Assembly (NCBI GenBank): GCA_964016885.1
Contig: OZ024748.1
Span: 27,102,015-27,166,014 of the forward strand
Reading direction: 5' to 3'
From: Eledone cirrhosa
Lineage: Eukaryota; Mollusca; Cephalopoda; Octopoda; Eledonidae
DNA length: 64,000 nt
The notes under the pieces were generated by a model. That model saw only the letters and a program-made list of their open reading frames with translations, did not search any database and was not told where the DNA came from. How positions within the stretch are numbered: position 1 is the first letter of the stretch; each line of letters starts with the position of its first letter. Shown piece by piece: positions 51,525 through 61,381 of this stretch. A program made the position numbers and the translations under genes.

Positions 51525-52870
51525 AAATGGACTGTATGCAAGGAAGAAATGAAATTAAAAGCCAGCGAAACTGGTCAAAGATAGAACTAGAGGTTTTGAT
51601 CAAGGGGTGGAACCTGGCTGATGGGTCACCACCAAGCAAAAAGGTTGCAGAGACTCTGAAGATCCATGGCTTTCTGAGGACTTTGGCGCAGATAGACAGA
51701 AAAAAAAGGAAGAGAAATTGAGAGGGCCTATGTTCTCATAGGGCCACACATGGCCATGCTAAGCTGTGCCCTCAAGGAAGAGAAAAACGGCGAGAAAGAA
51801 AAAGAAGAGGAAGAAAGCACAAGCACGAACATGAAAGAAAATGAGATACTCGCCGCCACAGTCAGGGAAGGCAGGCCGGGCAAACAACAGGTAAAGGTGA
51901 GAAGCGAAATCACCTTCCGAAAGATAACCAAGCAAAGAGGGACCAGTGGACAACTGTCCAAAGGAAGAACAGAAGGCGCCGAGACACTGGGAGCAAGCAA
52001 ACCCAGGTAACGTGCAAGTTCTTCAGAAATGGGACCTGTTAGCATGGAGAAACAGGGACAGGCTGTAGAATCGCTCACTCCAGGCCCCAAGCGAACTATG
52101 CCCAACCTATTCACACAACATGCCTCAGCCAAAACCAGAACCGATGCAAGCTGCCCCAGAAGTATGCTGATGTTTTCAGAAGTATGCATCGTTTTCAGAG
52201 CCAGGGTCACTCACACCAGCACTCGAAACCACCACAATTAAGGGACCTAGGGTGGCCGCCACTGACACCAGGCCAGGTGTCACACCGACACCAGGCCAGG
52301 TGTCACACCGACAGCCATTGCTGACACCTCAAATGTCACACCAGTGCTGCTGCTGAATGTCAGAGACCTGGTGAAACTCACTAACATAAGTAAAATTTCC
52401 TACCTGGGAGACTTAGCCATAAGCAATCAAGCACTATGCATGGCACTAACCGAAACGCACCTGACAAGCAGTATAGCAGATGCGGAAATACATATACCAA
52501 AATATACTGTATTTCATTTGGACAGGAAGGAGAGAACTCATGGTGGGGTTGCTCTGTATATCCGTGAAGATGTCACACCAATTGTACTGTTGACACATTG
52601 ATAGTACATATGAAACAATTAAAGACAGTAATGCCCCCAGTCATGAGGGTAAATTTGAGGATAGCCTCAGTAGGATAGAAGAGGTCCTTGACAAACTGGA
52701 CCAGGGTCGCAACATTCTACTGCTGGGAGACATCGACCTGCCAAAGGTCAAATGGCCTGAGGGCCACCTCCTCCCTGGAATGACATCACTAGAACAGAGA
52801 CAGACGGAGTCCCCGCTAGCCCTCACACACAGGCTAGCTAGAAAGCAGGCGAAAAAAAAAAAAGAATTCT
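51525..52870 (+). pseudogene. 5' part of another LINE: SANT/Myb-like ORF plus endonuclease
   Basis: First frame: RNWSKIELEVLIKGWNLADG...LAQIDRKKRKRN (51,560-51,721), a Myb/SANT-like helix-rich segment. A Lys/Glu-rich stretch follows, then the start of an AP endonuclease: LLLNVRDLVKLTNISKISYL, ALTETHLTSSIADAEI, ERTHGGVALYIREDV (52,344-52,600) and ILLLGDIDLPKVKWPEGH (52,715-52,765). Stops break it. It ends near an A-rich run (52,849-52,865) with no RT. A short CCAGGCCAGGTGTCACACCG duplication sits at 52,269-52,312. Confidence 0.72.
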
Positions 52871-52989
52871 GGAGGAATCTGAGAGTGGGAAGTTATAAAT
52901 TTAAAAACTTAAAAAGTTAGTAAATTAAAATAAAAAAATAAAAAAATAATAAAGAAAAGTTCGACTATTTATTACCACGCTAAAAATCT

Positions 52990-53450
52990 AATTTAGTCCA
53001 GAAATAGCCGTCGAAACGGCTTGAGCTCTCCCGTCAGGGTCTTGAACATTTTTCTGTGTCGGCCATCACAAAGTCATAGCCGGCATGGGCTGGGGTTTGG
53101 ATTCTGTCGATAGATTGGTTATTTATTAGGCGATACCCGGTGATGAAGCCACATGCGCTGATTATGCATTGTTGCATAATATATGCAGACAGAGGGTGCA
53201 GTGCACCCTATTGCTGCATTAAGTGTGGTCGAAACTCGAGTCCGGGAACTACTATAGGCACCCGTTTTGCGTGTGTTGTATTGAAGCGAATAACTATGTG
53301 TATACTGTGGGAATGTATCCTACATTACCTATTGAGTACGCTGAGATACAACCGGTCCTGGCATTGATAAATATGCTGGGTCCGTCAACTCCTTATTATA
53401 TATATATAATAAGGAACTTGAACCGTTAAGGTCTGATTCCTGGGTATGTC
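52990..53450 (+). mobile_element. Non-coding repeat related to the 49.2 kb foldback
   Basis: It opens CCAGAAATAGCCGTCGAAAC and GGCTTGAGCTC as at 49.2 kb and contains the degenerate hammerhead at 53,136-53,246. It resembles the pseudo-LTR region of Penelope-like elements; class by inference. Confidence 0.45.
53136..53246 (+). ncRNA. Hammerhead-like motif with large branched stem II (core mutated)
   Basis: Stem I CCCG (53,136) and CGGG (53,243), core GTGATGA (C3 changed to G), stem II base CCACA/TGTGG, GAA, palindrome ACTCGAGT (53,234-53,241), C at the cleavage site. Stem II holds two perfect hairpins, TTATGCA/TGCATAA and GGGTGCA/TGCACCC. C3 is essential in hammerheads, so this copy is probably inactive. 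Confidence 0.55.
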
Positions 53451-53472
53451 ACTATTTATAAAACAAACTTTG

Positions 53473-53533
53473 TATTTTATCTGATGAGAGCGTACCAAAG
53501 TTTTGGTATCCTTGAAATATATATAATAGAATA
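53473..53533 (+). ncRNA. Hammerhead-ribozyme-like motif, intact core
   Basis: Stem I TATTTTAT (53,473-53,480) pairs with ATAGAATA (53,526-53,533). Core CTGATGA 53,481-53,487; stem II arms GTACCAAA/TTTGGTAT; GAA 53,514; palindromic stem III ATATATAT; A at the cleavage site. Downstream ATAAATATGGTTTTATAAAT is shared with the 59 kb copies. Confidence 0.7.
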
Positions 53534-53574
53534 AATATGGTTTTATAAATATAGTTTCCGTTTATTATTATCAT

Positions 53575-53678
<104 letters not shown>

Positions 53679-53831
53679 TGAACCTAATAAACTTTTATTT
53701 GTACTGCCTCTCTGTTTTTGTTCCCGTCCAAATTTTCACTATATATATATATATCAAGGGCGGTGCCCCAGCATGGCCTCAGCCGGATGGCTGAAACAGG
53801 TAAAAGAGTATATATGCAAATATATACATAC

Positions 53832-54506
53832 ATGAACATAGGCACATTGAAAGGTCGCTCAAATGAGGTTGTAGAGATGCTTGAACGTAAAGAAGTTGAT
53901 GTTTGTTGTATTCAAGAGACTAGGTGGGGAGATGGGTCTGCCAGATTCATCGTGGGTAAAAAACGATACTATAAACTTTTCTGGGTGGGAAATGACAACG
54001 GACAGGGTGGTGTAGGAATTATGTTAGCTGAAAAATGGGTAGATAAGGTAATTGACGTAAATAGAGTGAATGACAGAATAATTGAATTAAGACTAGTTCT
54101 AAATAGAACTACTGTGACATTAATATCTGCTTATGCACCCCAATCTGGTCTACCTGATGTTATAAAGGACAGGTTCTATGAGATGCTAATGCACACTACC
54201 TCCCAAATAACCGACAGTGACTACTTAATTATTGCTGGCGATCTAAACGGTCACGTTGGACAACATAGTGATGGCTATGATGGAATCCATGGAGGCTATG
54301 GGGTTGGAAATAGAAATGAGGAGGGCTTCATAACCCTGGAATTCTGTGACGCAAATAGCCTAACTATCTGTAACACAAACTTCAAAAAACGTGAAAACCA
54401 CTTGATCACCTATAGATCAGGGGAACACGCCAGCCAGATAGATTATATCCTTACTAGAAGACGGGACAAAATGTCTGTTGTAAAAACTAAATCCCTCCCC
54501 CCGTGA
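53832..54506 (+). pseudogene. LINE endonuclease domain (exonuclease-endonuclease-phosphatase fold)
   Basis: 225 codons from ATG to TGA contain the nicking endonuclease: the catalytic Glu in QETRW, the GDLNG Asp and SQIDY. The frame is lost at a C-run near 54,500, so the RT that follows is in another frame. The ORF extending 5' to 53,718 is UTR read-through. Confidence 0.85.
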
Positions 54507-54588
54507 AGAATGCACCCCCCAACATAGCCTAGTAGTTAATGACCCCATAGTCAGGAATAGACGTACTCGACGACAGAGGAGGCCTACC

Positions 54589-55305
54589 TTGAGGAGAAGA
54601 ACATGGAAGTTGAAGGACCTCATAGCCAGTGACAAATTTAAAAGCTTATTACTTGATGCCTTTGACAATAAGGAAGAGCAATTAGAGACGTGCAATATAG
54701 AGGAACAGTGGCAATTCTTGAAAGTGAACCTGCTGAAAGCAACGGATGAAATCTGTGGCTGGAGCAGACCTATTGGCAGGAGGAGAATAACTTGGTGGTG
54801 GAACAGTAAGGTGGAAGAGACAATCAAGGCAAAAAAGCAGGCTTGGAAAGTATGGCAGGATGGGGGAAGTAGAGAGCACTATCAAGTGGCCAGGAGAGAA
54901 GCTAGGAGACAAGTGTTCCTTGCAAAGGTAGCAGAGAATAGAAAGTTCAAGCATGTTCTACGTGAGGTGTTCAGGATTGCTAGACAATGTGTCAAGGAAA
55001 ACCATGATATTGTCGGGGAGAAGTGTGTCCATAATGATAATGGTGTACTTGCCCTCACTGATACAGATAAGAAGATAGCCTGGAAGTGTCACTACGAGAG
55101 ACTATTAAATGAGGAGAATAAATGGGAAAAAGATAGTCTGCCCCAAATCGATCCAATAGAAGGACCAGCGGTGCAAGTTAAAGGTAGTATAATAAGTAAG
55201 GCAATCAAAGATATGAAGACAGGCAAGGCAGCTGGGCGTTCGGAGATAGTTGCTGAGATGTTGAAGGCATCTGGTATGGTGGACACATTATGGTCACCCG
55301 TATAG
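54589..55305 (+). pseudogene. LINE linker and start of RT domain
   Basis: RRRTWKLKDLIASDKFK, ITWWWNSKVEETIKAKKQAW and AIKDMKTGKAAGRSEIVAEM (the GKAxGxDxIxAE block preceding the RT fingers). The frame breaks at 55,275-55,305; the continuation is VNQVIQNGVIPKEWRSSII at 55,305-55,365. Confidence 0.82.
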
Positions 55306-56019
55306 TTAACCAAGTAATACAGAATGGGGTCATACCGAAAGAGTGGCGTAGCAGCATCATCATTAACTGCTTCAAGGGTAAAGGGGATGCCCTAGATAGG
55401 GGAAACTATAGAGGCATTAAGTTAGTTGACCAGGTTATGAAGGTCACAGAAAGAGTTATAGCGCAACTAATCAGAGCAAATTGATCTAGATGAAATGCAG
55501 TTTGGGTTTGTGTCAGGTAAAAGTACCACAGACGCTCTTTTCCTTGTTCGACAACTACAAGAGAAGTACCTAGCTAAAAGTAAACCCCTCTACTTAGCTT
55601 TTGTAGACCTGGAGAAAGCTTTTGACAGAGTACCCCGCTCCATTATCTGGTGGGCTCTTAGAAAACTAGGTGTAGATGAATGACTTGTGAGAGCTATACA
55701 AGCTATGTATAATGAAACAGTCATGAATATTGTGAAGAATTTAGTGTAAAAATTGGCATTCATCAAGGCTCTGTCCTTAGCCCTCTCTTATTTATTATTG
55801 CCCTTCAGGCTATAACAGAGGAGTTCAAGACCGGCTGCCCATGGGAACTCCTATACGCAGATGATCTAATGCTCATAGCTGAATCAATGGCTGAACTAGA
55901 GAAGAAATTCGAAACATGGAAGCATGGCCTAGAATCAAAAGGCCTTAAAGTTAACTTGTCTAAGACTAAAGTTCTAGTTTGTAGAAAGGAAAATAGGGTA
56001 CAGGTGCCCTCAGGGAAAT

Positions 56020-56829
56020 GGCCATGCTCAGTGTGTAGGAAATGAGTAGGCAGAAATTCCATTTTATGTCCCAAATGCAAAGTATGGGTGCATAAAAGAT
56101 GTAGTGGGATCACAGGTAAACTATCTAAGAACGTAGACTTTATATGTGGCCAATGCTCAGGTGCAATGCTCAGTAGCAAGTGTCCAAAGGATACTAGCTC
56201 CTTCTATTGCCCAGATGGTTCTATAGAAATAGTAGACATTTTCCGTTACCTGGGTGACGAAATCAGCAGTGGTGGAGGGTGTTCTGAAAGTACAGTAGCC
56301 AGAGTCAGAACGGGATGGAAAAAGTTCAGAGAGCTTATACCGCTGTTGGCCACAAAAGGTTTCTCTCTAAAAATGAAAGGCAGATTGTATGATGCCTGTA
56401 TACGAACAGCAATGCTACATGGCAGTGAGATATGGGCATTACGTGCAGAGGACCTGCGTAGACTGGAAAGGAACGAAGCATGCATGCTCCGTTAAATGTG
56501 TAATACGTGAACGGCAAAGCATAAATGAACTAAGTGAGAAATTAGGAATAAGAGAGATCAGATGCTGTTTACTTGAGAGAAGACTACGTTGGTATGGTCA
56601 CGTGATGCGCATGAAAGACGACAGCTGCATAAAAAAGTGCAGGGCGATCAAAATTGATGGTAGTTACGGAGTAGGTAGACCCAGAAAAACCTGGGATGAT
56701 CTGATAAATTCCGACCTCACACACTTACATCTCTCTAAGACAATGTCTCTGGACCGAGATCTTTGGCGCTACGCAGTAATACAGAAGACCCGCCTTGCCT
56801 ATGTACAAAGCGAAACCTACAGTCAGTAG
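56020..56829 (+). pseudogene. LINE zinc module and C-terminal domain
   Basis: C4HC3 pattern WPCSVCRK, CPKCKVWVHKRCSGITG, CGQC (interrupted by TGA at 56,043), then YLGDEISSGGGCSESTVARV, LLATKGFSLKMKGRLYDACI, RLRWYGHVMRMKDDSCIKKC and RPRKTWDD. A frameshift lies near 56,494. Confidence 0.82.
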
Positions 56830-57179
56830 GCACTTCTTAACCAAATATACACCCCAATCCACTACCCCTACCCTATCCTCCCACTCCCACCAACAGCACG
56901 AGAAAATGAGATCAAGATCGTGTAGGTGTCACGACAAAAAACACACAGTCCACGCTGCAATGTGGTCGTGTAGGTAACACGGTAAAAAGTTCCCAGTTCC
57001 ACACGGTAAATGTGGTTGGTGTTAGGAAGGGCATCCAGCCGTAGAAAACCTGCCAGATAGTCCTATATGAGCGAGACGCGATCACCCGACCAGCCTTGCC
57101 TCAAGTGGGACAACTCCCGTCTAACCCATGCTAGCGTGGAAAATGGACGTTAAACGAATTTGATGATGACATGTATCTA

Positions 57180-57543
57180 TAATCAGAAAGAAAAAAAGAA
57201 GTCAACAACTGACAAAAGACCAAAAGAAAGAAAGAAATATAGAGAATTTGGGCTTAATAAAATAAAATAAGACAATGAATTAATAAATAAATTTAATAAA
57301 AAATATAAAATAAATACCTCCACACAACCCGCCCATTCACAAAATACAATAGAAATACCAAACCCCAACACAATGTCAAGGTTGTATATATAAATAAAAA
57401 TGGGAAAATAAAAAATACATACACATATATACACATGTGTATGTGTAAGGAGGAACAAAGAAACAAGTGAGGGGGAGATAGAGTCTTGAGAACAGGTTTC
57501 AATTGTCCATGAACTCTCTCTCACATTCACACACACACATGTG

Positions 57544-57599
<56 letters not shown>

Positions 57600-57830
57600 C
57601 AAATACAAATAAAGATTCAGCGAGAATCGCATTTTCGGCGGGCATATATATATATATGCATGCCCCCCCCCCCCCCCCCCCCACCTGATTGGTTTTGAAT
57701 TGAGTTTGAATTATTTTCCCACATCTTACGTTAACTATTGTTCCATTTTGACGCTATAGTCACTTATATATTATGGAATACTGTTGGCTTCTTGCTACAA
57801 TAATTTCTATACTTTTCATTTTTATATATA
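57180..57830. other. AT-rich flank with microsatellites and poly-C
   Basis: (TA)n and (CA)n at 57,535-57,600 and about 18 C at 57,664-57,682. No gene seen. Confidence 0.7.
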
Positions 57831-57878
57831 TATAAGTATGTATACGTACATACATATATTTATACAGACGTACAGTAG

Positions 57879-57942
<64 letters not shown>

Positions 57943-58340
57943 CATGCACACATATATATATGTACGTATGGATTCACCGAACATTTATTATAATGCTCGG
58001 TGTGTTCGCAAACAAACATCCCGAATTAAGCCGTACAGTGTCTAGCAACCATCGTTGCTCATTTGTTCAACACTGACAAAGGAACGCTTTTCTAGTTTCA
58101 AGCTTATTAGCCATCGTCTGCAACGTACACCTTCCTGCCAGATGGTTGAACAAATGAGCAACGATGGTTGCTAGACACTGTACGGCTTAATTCGGGATGT
58201 TTGTTTGCGAACACACCGAGCATTATAATAAATGTTCGGTGATCCATACGTACATATATATATGTGTGCATGTATGTATATATATATACATACTACGGTA
58301 CGTCTGTATACATATATGTATGTACGTATACATACTTATA
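57831..58340. mobile_element. Foldback element with ~200-240-bp inverted repeats
   Basis: Arms 57,831-58,071 and 58,145-58,340 are inverted copies (ATAAGTATGTATACGTACAT outside; AACCATCGTTGCTCATTTGT inside). The left arm is longer by (AT)n expansion. The 73-bp centre is unique. No ORF. A Foldback or MITE-type element is possible; the terminal sequence is microsatellite-like, so target duplication cannot be seen. Confidence 0.85.
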
Positions 58341-58394
58341 TTTAGGTAACAGCCGTACTAAGAGTGAGAAATGAAATTTCGTTTCATTTTTTCC

Positions 58395-58428
<34 letters not shown>

Positions 58429-58429
58429 T

Positions 58430-58530
58430 TATTATTATGTAATAAACAACATAAGGCAATTATTCCATTTACCAGTGGTTTCTTAAAAGCAAAAGGTTTT
58501 GCTTTCAATCCTCAGAATGAAAAAATCCTG
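58430..58530 (-). repeat. Dispersed repeat, copy 1 (pair with 60.5 kb)
   Basis: CATAAGGCAATTATTCCATT, CCAGTGGTTTCTTAAAAGCA, TCAGAATGAAAAAATCCTGG; includes the hairpin AAGCAAAA/TTTTGCTT. Confidence 0.8.
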
Positions 58531-58669
58531 GTTTGTTTATTGAATTTGGATTTAAAAAAACAAAAATGCAATCTATATGAAAGTGAGGCTGGAGAAGGAA
58601 GAAGGAAAGGAAAAATAAAATAAAACTACACATGCAAACACACACACAAAAAAAAACCAAAAGCATACA

Positions 58670-58790
58670 TACACACACATATATATATACATATATATAT
58701 ATATACAAATATACATATACACATATATATATATACATACACATATATACACATACACATACATACACATATACACATACATACACTCAT

Positions 58791-58828
<38 letters not shown>

Positions 58829-58840
58829 ACATGTACACAC

Positions 58841-58900
<60 letters not shown>
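58670..58900. repeat. (CA)n/(TA)n compound microsatellite
   Basis: ACATACACACA-type sequence grading to (AT)n at 58,846-58,898. Confidence 0.95.
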
Positions 58901-58902
<2 letters not shown>

Positions 58903-58989
58903 TTTCACTGCTAGCGTAAATCTCTTCAAATGAAGTTGATGTTTATTACGGTATGTCGAATATATTTATCTATAAAACTGTTTATATTG

Positions 58990-59055
58990 TATTTTGTCTG
59001 ATGAAGGCATAGCATATTGTTAATATGATATCCCCGAAATATATATAATGAAATA
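58990..59055 (+). ncRNA. Hammerhead-ribozyme-like motif, intact core
   Basis: Stem I TATTTTGT (58,990-58,997) with ATGAAATA (59,048-59,055, two wobbles). Core CTGATGA 58,998-59,004; long AT-rich stem II; GAA 59,036; palindrome ATATATAT; A at the cleavage position. Direct relative of the pair below. Confidence 0.68.
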
Positions 59056-59088
59056 AATATGGTTTTATAAATATAGTTTTCCATTTAT

Positions 59089-59120
<32 letters not shown>

Positions 59121-59250
59121 GGAAAGTTATATTTAAATTGTTGGGTTAACAACGAGTAAATATTTATAACTGATATAAAAGCACTCAACAAGTATTTGGA
59201 GTATATTTATGATATTAAATAAATGGAAACTATATTTATAAAACCATATT

Positions 59251-59316
59251 TATTTCGTTATATATATTTCAGGGATATCATATTAACAATATGTTATGCC
59301 ATCTTCAGACAAAATA
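59251..59316 (-). ncRNA. Hammerhead-like motif in left arm of the inverted repeat
   Basis: Mirror of the plus-strand motif at 59,551-59,616, with identical sequence on the minus strand: core CTGAAGA, GAA, ATATATAT palindrome, stem I TATTTTGT/ACGAAATA. Confidence 0.68.
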
Positions 59317-59550
59317 CAATATAAACAGTCTTATAAATAAATAGATACGACATACCTTTCAATCACCTTGCATTTGGTAGGTTGATTTGGCAGTAAAAAA
59401 TATTGATTTGGCAGTAAAAAATATCTTTCTCTCTTTATCTCTTTCTTTTTACAACTGTCCACAATATTTTTTACTGCCAAATCAACCTACCAAATGCAAG
59501 GTGATTGAAAGGTATGTCGTATCTATTTATTTATAAGACTGTTTATATTG

Positions 59551-59616
59551 TATTTTGTCTGAAGATGGCATAACATATTGTTAATATGATATCCCTGAAA
59601 TATATATAACGAAATA
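59551..59616 (+). ncRNA. Hammerhead-like motif in right arm of the inverted repeat
   Basis: Stem I TATTTTGT (59,551-59,558) with ACGAAATA (59,609-59,616, one wobble). Core CTGAAGA 59,559-59,565; stem II of about 13 bp with two mismatches; GAA 59,597-59,599; palindrome ATATATAT; A at the cleavage position. Confidence 0.7.
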
Positions 59617-59653
59617 AATATGGTTTTATAAATATAGTTTCCATTTATTTAAT

Positions 59654-59655
<2 letters not shown>

Positions 59656-59703
<48 letters not shown>

Positions 59704-60321
59704 TATACATACACATATATGTGTGTACAAGCATGCACATATACAAACATAGCCATACACGCATATATATACATACATACATTCACACAATCATACATAT
59801 ATACACACGTACATACATACACATACATAAATGCACTCCTCTACATATTCACACACGCAAATAAATATAAGAAAAAAAAAATATATATATATATATATTA
59901 AAAATATTTGACACCGTTACATAAGGCAGCTAACTGGACAGACACGCCTGTTAAGTAATACACACAAATGCACGTATACATACGTACGAAATAGTAAACA
60001 CATACACACACTCTCACACATAAATATACATATACAAATACATAAACACATACATACACATACATGCACAAACACGCACACGTATACAATATATACACAC
60101 ACATATGTATATGTAATTATACACACACACACACATATATATATATACATATATATATATATACACAAACACACACACACACACACATATATGTATACAT
60201 ACACACACATAACCATACATAGCTAAACAATTATACACATACAAATACGTACATATCATAAACACGCACAACCAAATACAAACATACACACACATACATA
60301 TATATATATACACACGCATAT

Positions 60322-60360
<39 letters not shown>

Positions 60361-60420
60361 TATACACATGCATACACATACACACACACATACATGTGTG
60401 TATATGTAAAACTCAGTCTT
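59656..60420. repeat. (AT)n, (CA)n compound microsatellite block
   Basis: Nearly continuous ACATACATATAT sequence, broken near 59,895-59,990. The Tyr/Ile/Cys/Val-rich ORFs over it are artefacts. Confidence 0.9.
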
Positions 60421-60464
60421 AGATAATTCATATGAACCTTACATATACATATATATAGTAGTAA

Positions 60465-60562
60465 AGTAATAAAGCAACATAAGGCAATTATTCCATTCAC
60501 CAGTGGTTTCTTAAAAGCAAAAAATTTTTCCTTCAATCTTCAGAATGAAAAAAACCTGGTCT
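60465..60562 (-). repeat. Dispersed repeat, copy 2 (pair with 58.4 kb)
   Basis: CATAAGGCAATTATTCCATT, CCAGTGGTTTCTTAAAAGCA, TCAGAATGAAAAAAACCTGG; same orientation as copy 1. Confidence 0.8.
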
Positions 60563-60715
60563 ATCCACATATACATACATATACACACACAAATACATAC
60601 ATATATATACACATACACATACACACACATACATATATATATATACATACATATATACATATATATATATATACACACAAATATACATACACATACACAT
60701 AGGTATGTGAAGGGC
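60560..60715. repeat. (CA)n/(TA)n microsatellite
   Basis: ACATACACACAAATACATAC-type sequence. Confidence 0.9.
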
Positions 60716-60880
60716 AAGGCAAAAAGAATATAGGGGGGGGGAGGATAAGAAAAGGTGAAATATAAGGGGAGGTAAGGGAGAAAAAATAAGTAAATATACA
60801 AGAGTACAGAACGTAGAATCAGCGAAATAAAAACCGTAGCAAAAGTAAAGAGCAGGGAAGGAGATCAAGGCGGTTGATTT

Positions 60881-60883
<3 letters not shown>

Positions 60884-60952
<69 letters not shown>
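60884..60952. repeat. (AT)n microsatellite at the 3' edge of the Penelope-like element
   Basis: About 34 AT units immediately downstream (element orientation) of the hammerhead at 60,973. Confidence 0.95.
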
Positions 60953-60955
<3 letters not shown>

Positions 60956-60972
60956 TAAAATAACAGATTAAA

Positions 60973-61021
60973 GTTTAAGCAAAGAATCGCTGCTTTCACC
61001 CTTAACGGGATCTTCTGAAAC
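60973..61021 (-). ncRNA. Type I hammerhead-like motif downstream of the Penelope-like ORF
   Basis: Minus strand: stem I GTTT (61,021-61,018) with AAAC (60,976-60,973); core CAGAAGA where CTGANGA is expected (U4 to A); stem II CCC/GGG around GTTAA; GAAA; stem III AGCA/TGCT closing GCGATTCTT; T at the cleavage position. One core change makes activity uncertain. Confidence 0.55.
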
Positions 61022-61107
61022 TAACAAAGTCAATCTGTAAACGCAGAACTGGATATTTCAGAAAACGTTGCAACCGGAGGAAGACAGGAAGACGATACTT
61101 TGGTTCG

Positions 61108-61381
61108 TGGAAACGTTCGCTGGCAAAGAACGGGAAAAAACGAATAATACGTCATTAATAGGAGCGGTGAAAAACAATTACGCGCAAAGACAGAACCACG
61201 TTTATGGTATAAAAGAGGTCGTAGACTAATGTTCTCTTAGGTGGTGCATAGAGACGTTCTCTGGCAATGAACGAAAAAACGAAGATAATACGTCATATGT
61301 GGAGCGTGGAGAACAATAGCACGCCAAGACAAAACCACGTAAATGGTATAGCAGAAGTCGTAGACTAAAATTCTAACTAGG
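61108..61381. repeat. Two diverged ~135-bp direct repeats
   Basis: GTTCGCTGGCAAAGAACG / GTTCTCTGGCAATGAACG, AATAATACGTCATTAATAGG / GATAATACGTCATATGTGGA and GAGGTCGTAGACTAA / GAAGTCGTAGACTAA, one after the other within the element's 3' region. Confidence 0.8.

Larger units (their letters stand above)
53752..57172 (+). mobile_element. Near-full-length RTE-like LINE (3.4 kb, inactive)
   Basis: The 5' end is GGCGGTGCCCCAGCATGGCC. The polyprotein starts at 53,832 with MNIGTLKGRSNEVVEMLER. Endonuclease: CCIQETRWGDG, IIAGDLNGHVGQ, ASQIDYILTRR (to 54,506). RT: WKCHYERLLNEENKW (about 55,090), FVSGKSTTDALFLVRQL (55,504), YLAFVDLEKAFDRVP (motif A, 55,590), HQGSVLSPLLFIIALQAI (motif B), LLYADDLMLIAES (motif C, intact YADD, about 55,845). 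A C4HC3 zinc module follows at 56,020-56,160, then the GHVMRMKDDS...GVGRPRKTWDD C terminus ending at 56,829. The 3' UTR holds 48-bp-type repeats and ends AAACGAATTTGATGATGAC. Stops or frameshifts near 54,500, 55,280, 55,482, 55,681, 55,740, 56,043 and 56,493 inactivate it. Confidence 0.9.
59209..59658. repeat. Perfect 197-bp inverted repeat with 56-bp spacer
   Basis: Arms 59,209-59,405 and 59,462-59,658 appear identical when one is reverse-complemented, with no indel. The outer ends are AT-rich; the inner ends carry GGCAGTAAAAAATATTG. The spacer repeats ATTTGGCAGTAAAAAATAT and then a CT-rich piece. Each arm carries a hammerhead-like motif. Confidence 0.93.

Noticed and set aside
58430..58530. 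Hammerhead candidate CTGAGGATTGAAAGC on the minus strand (and its pair near 60.5 kb)
   Set aside because: A core and a perfect AAGCAAAA/TTTTGCTT stem are present, but only two bases separate CTGAGGA from GAAA, leaving no stem II, and stem I does not pair.
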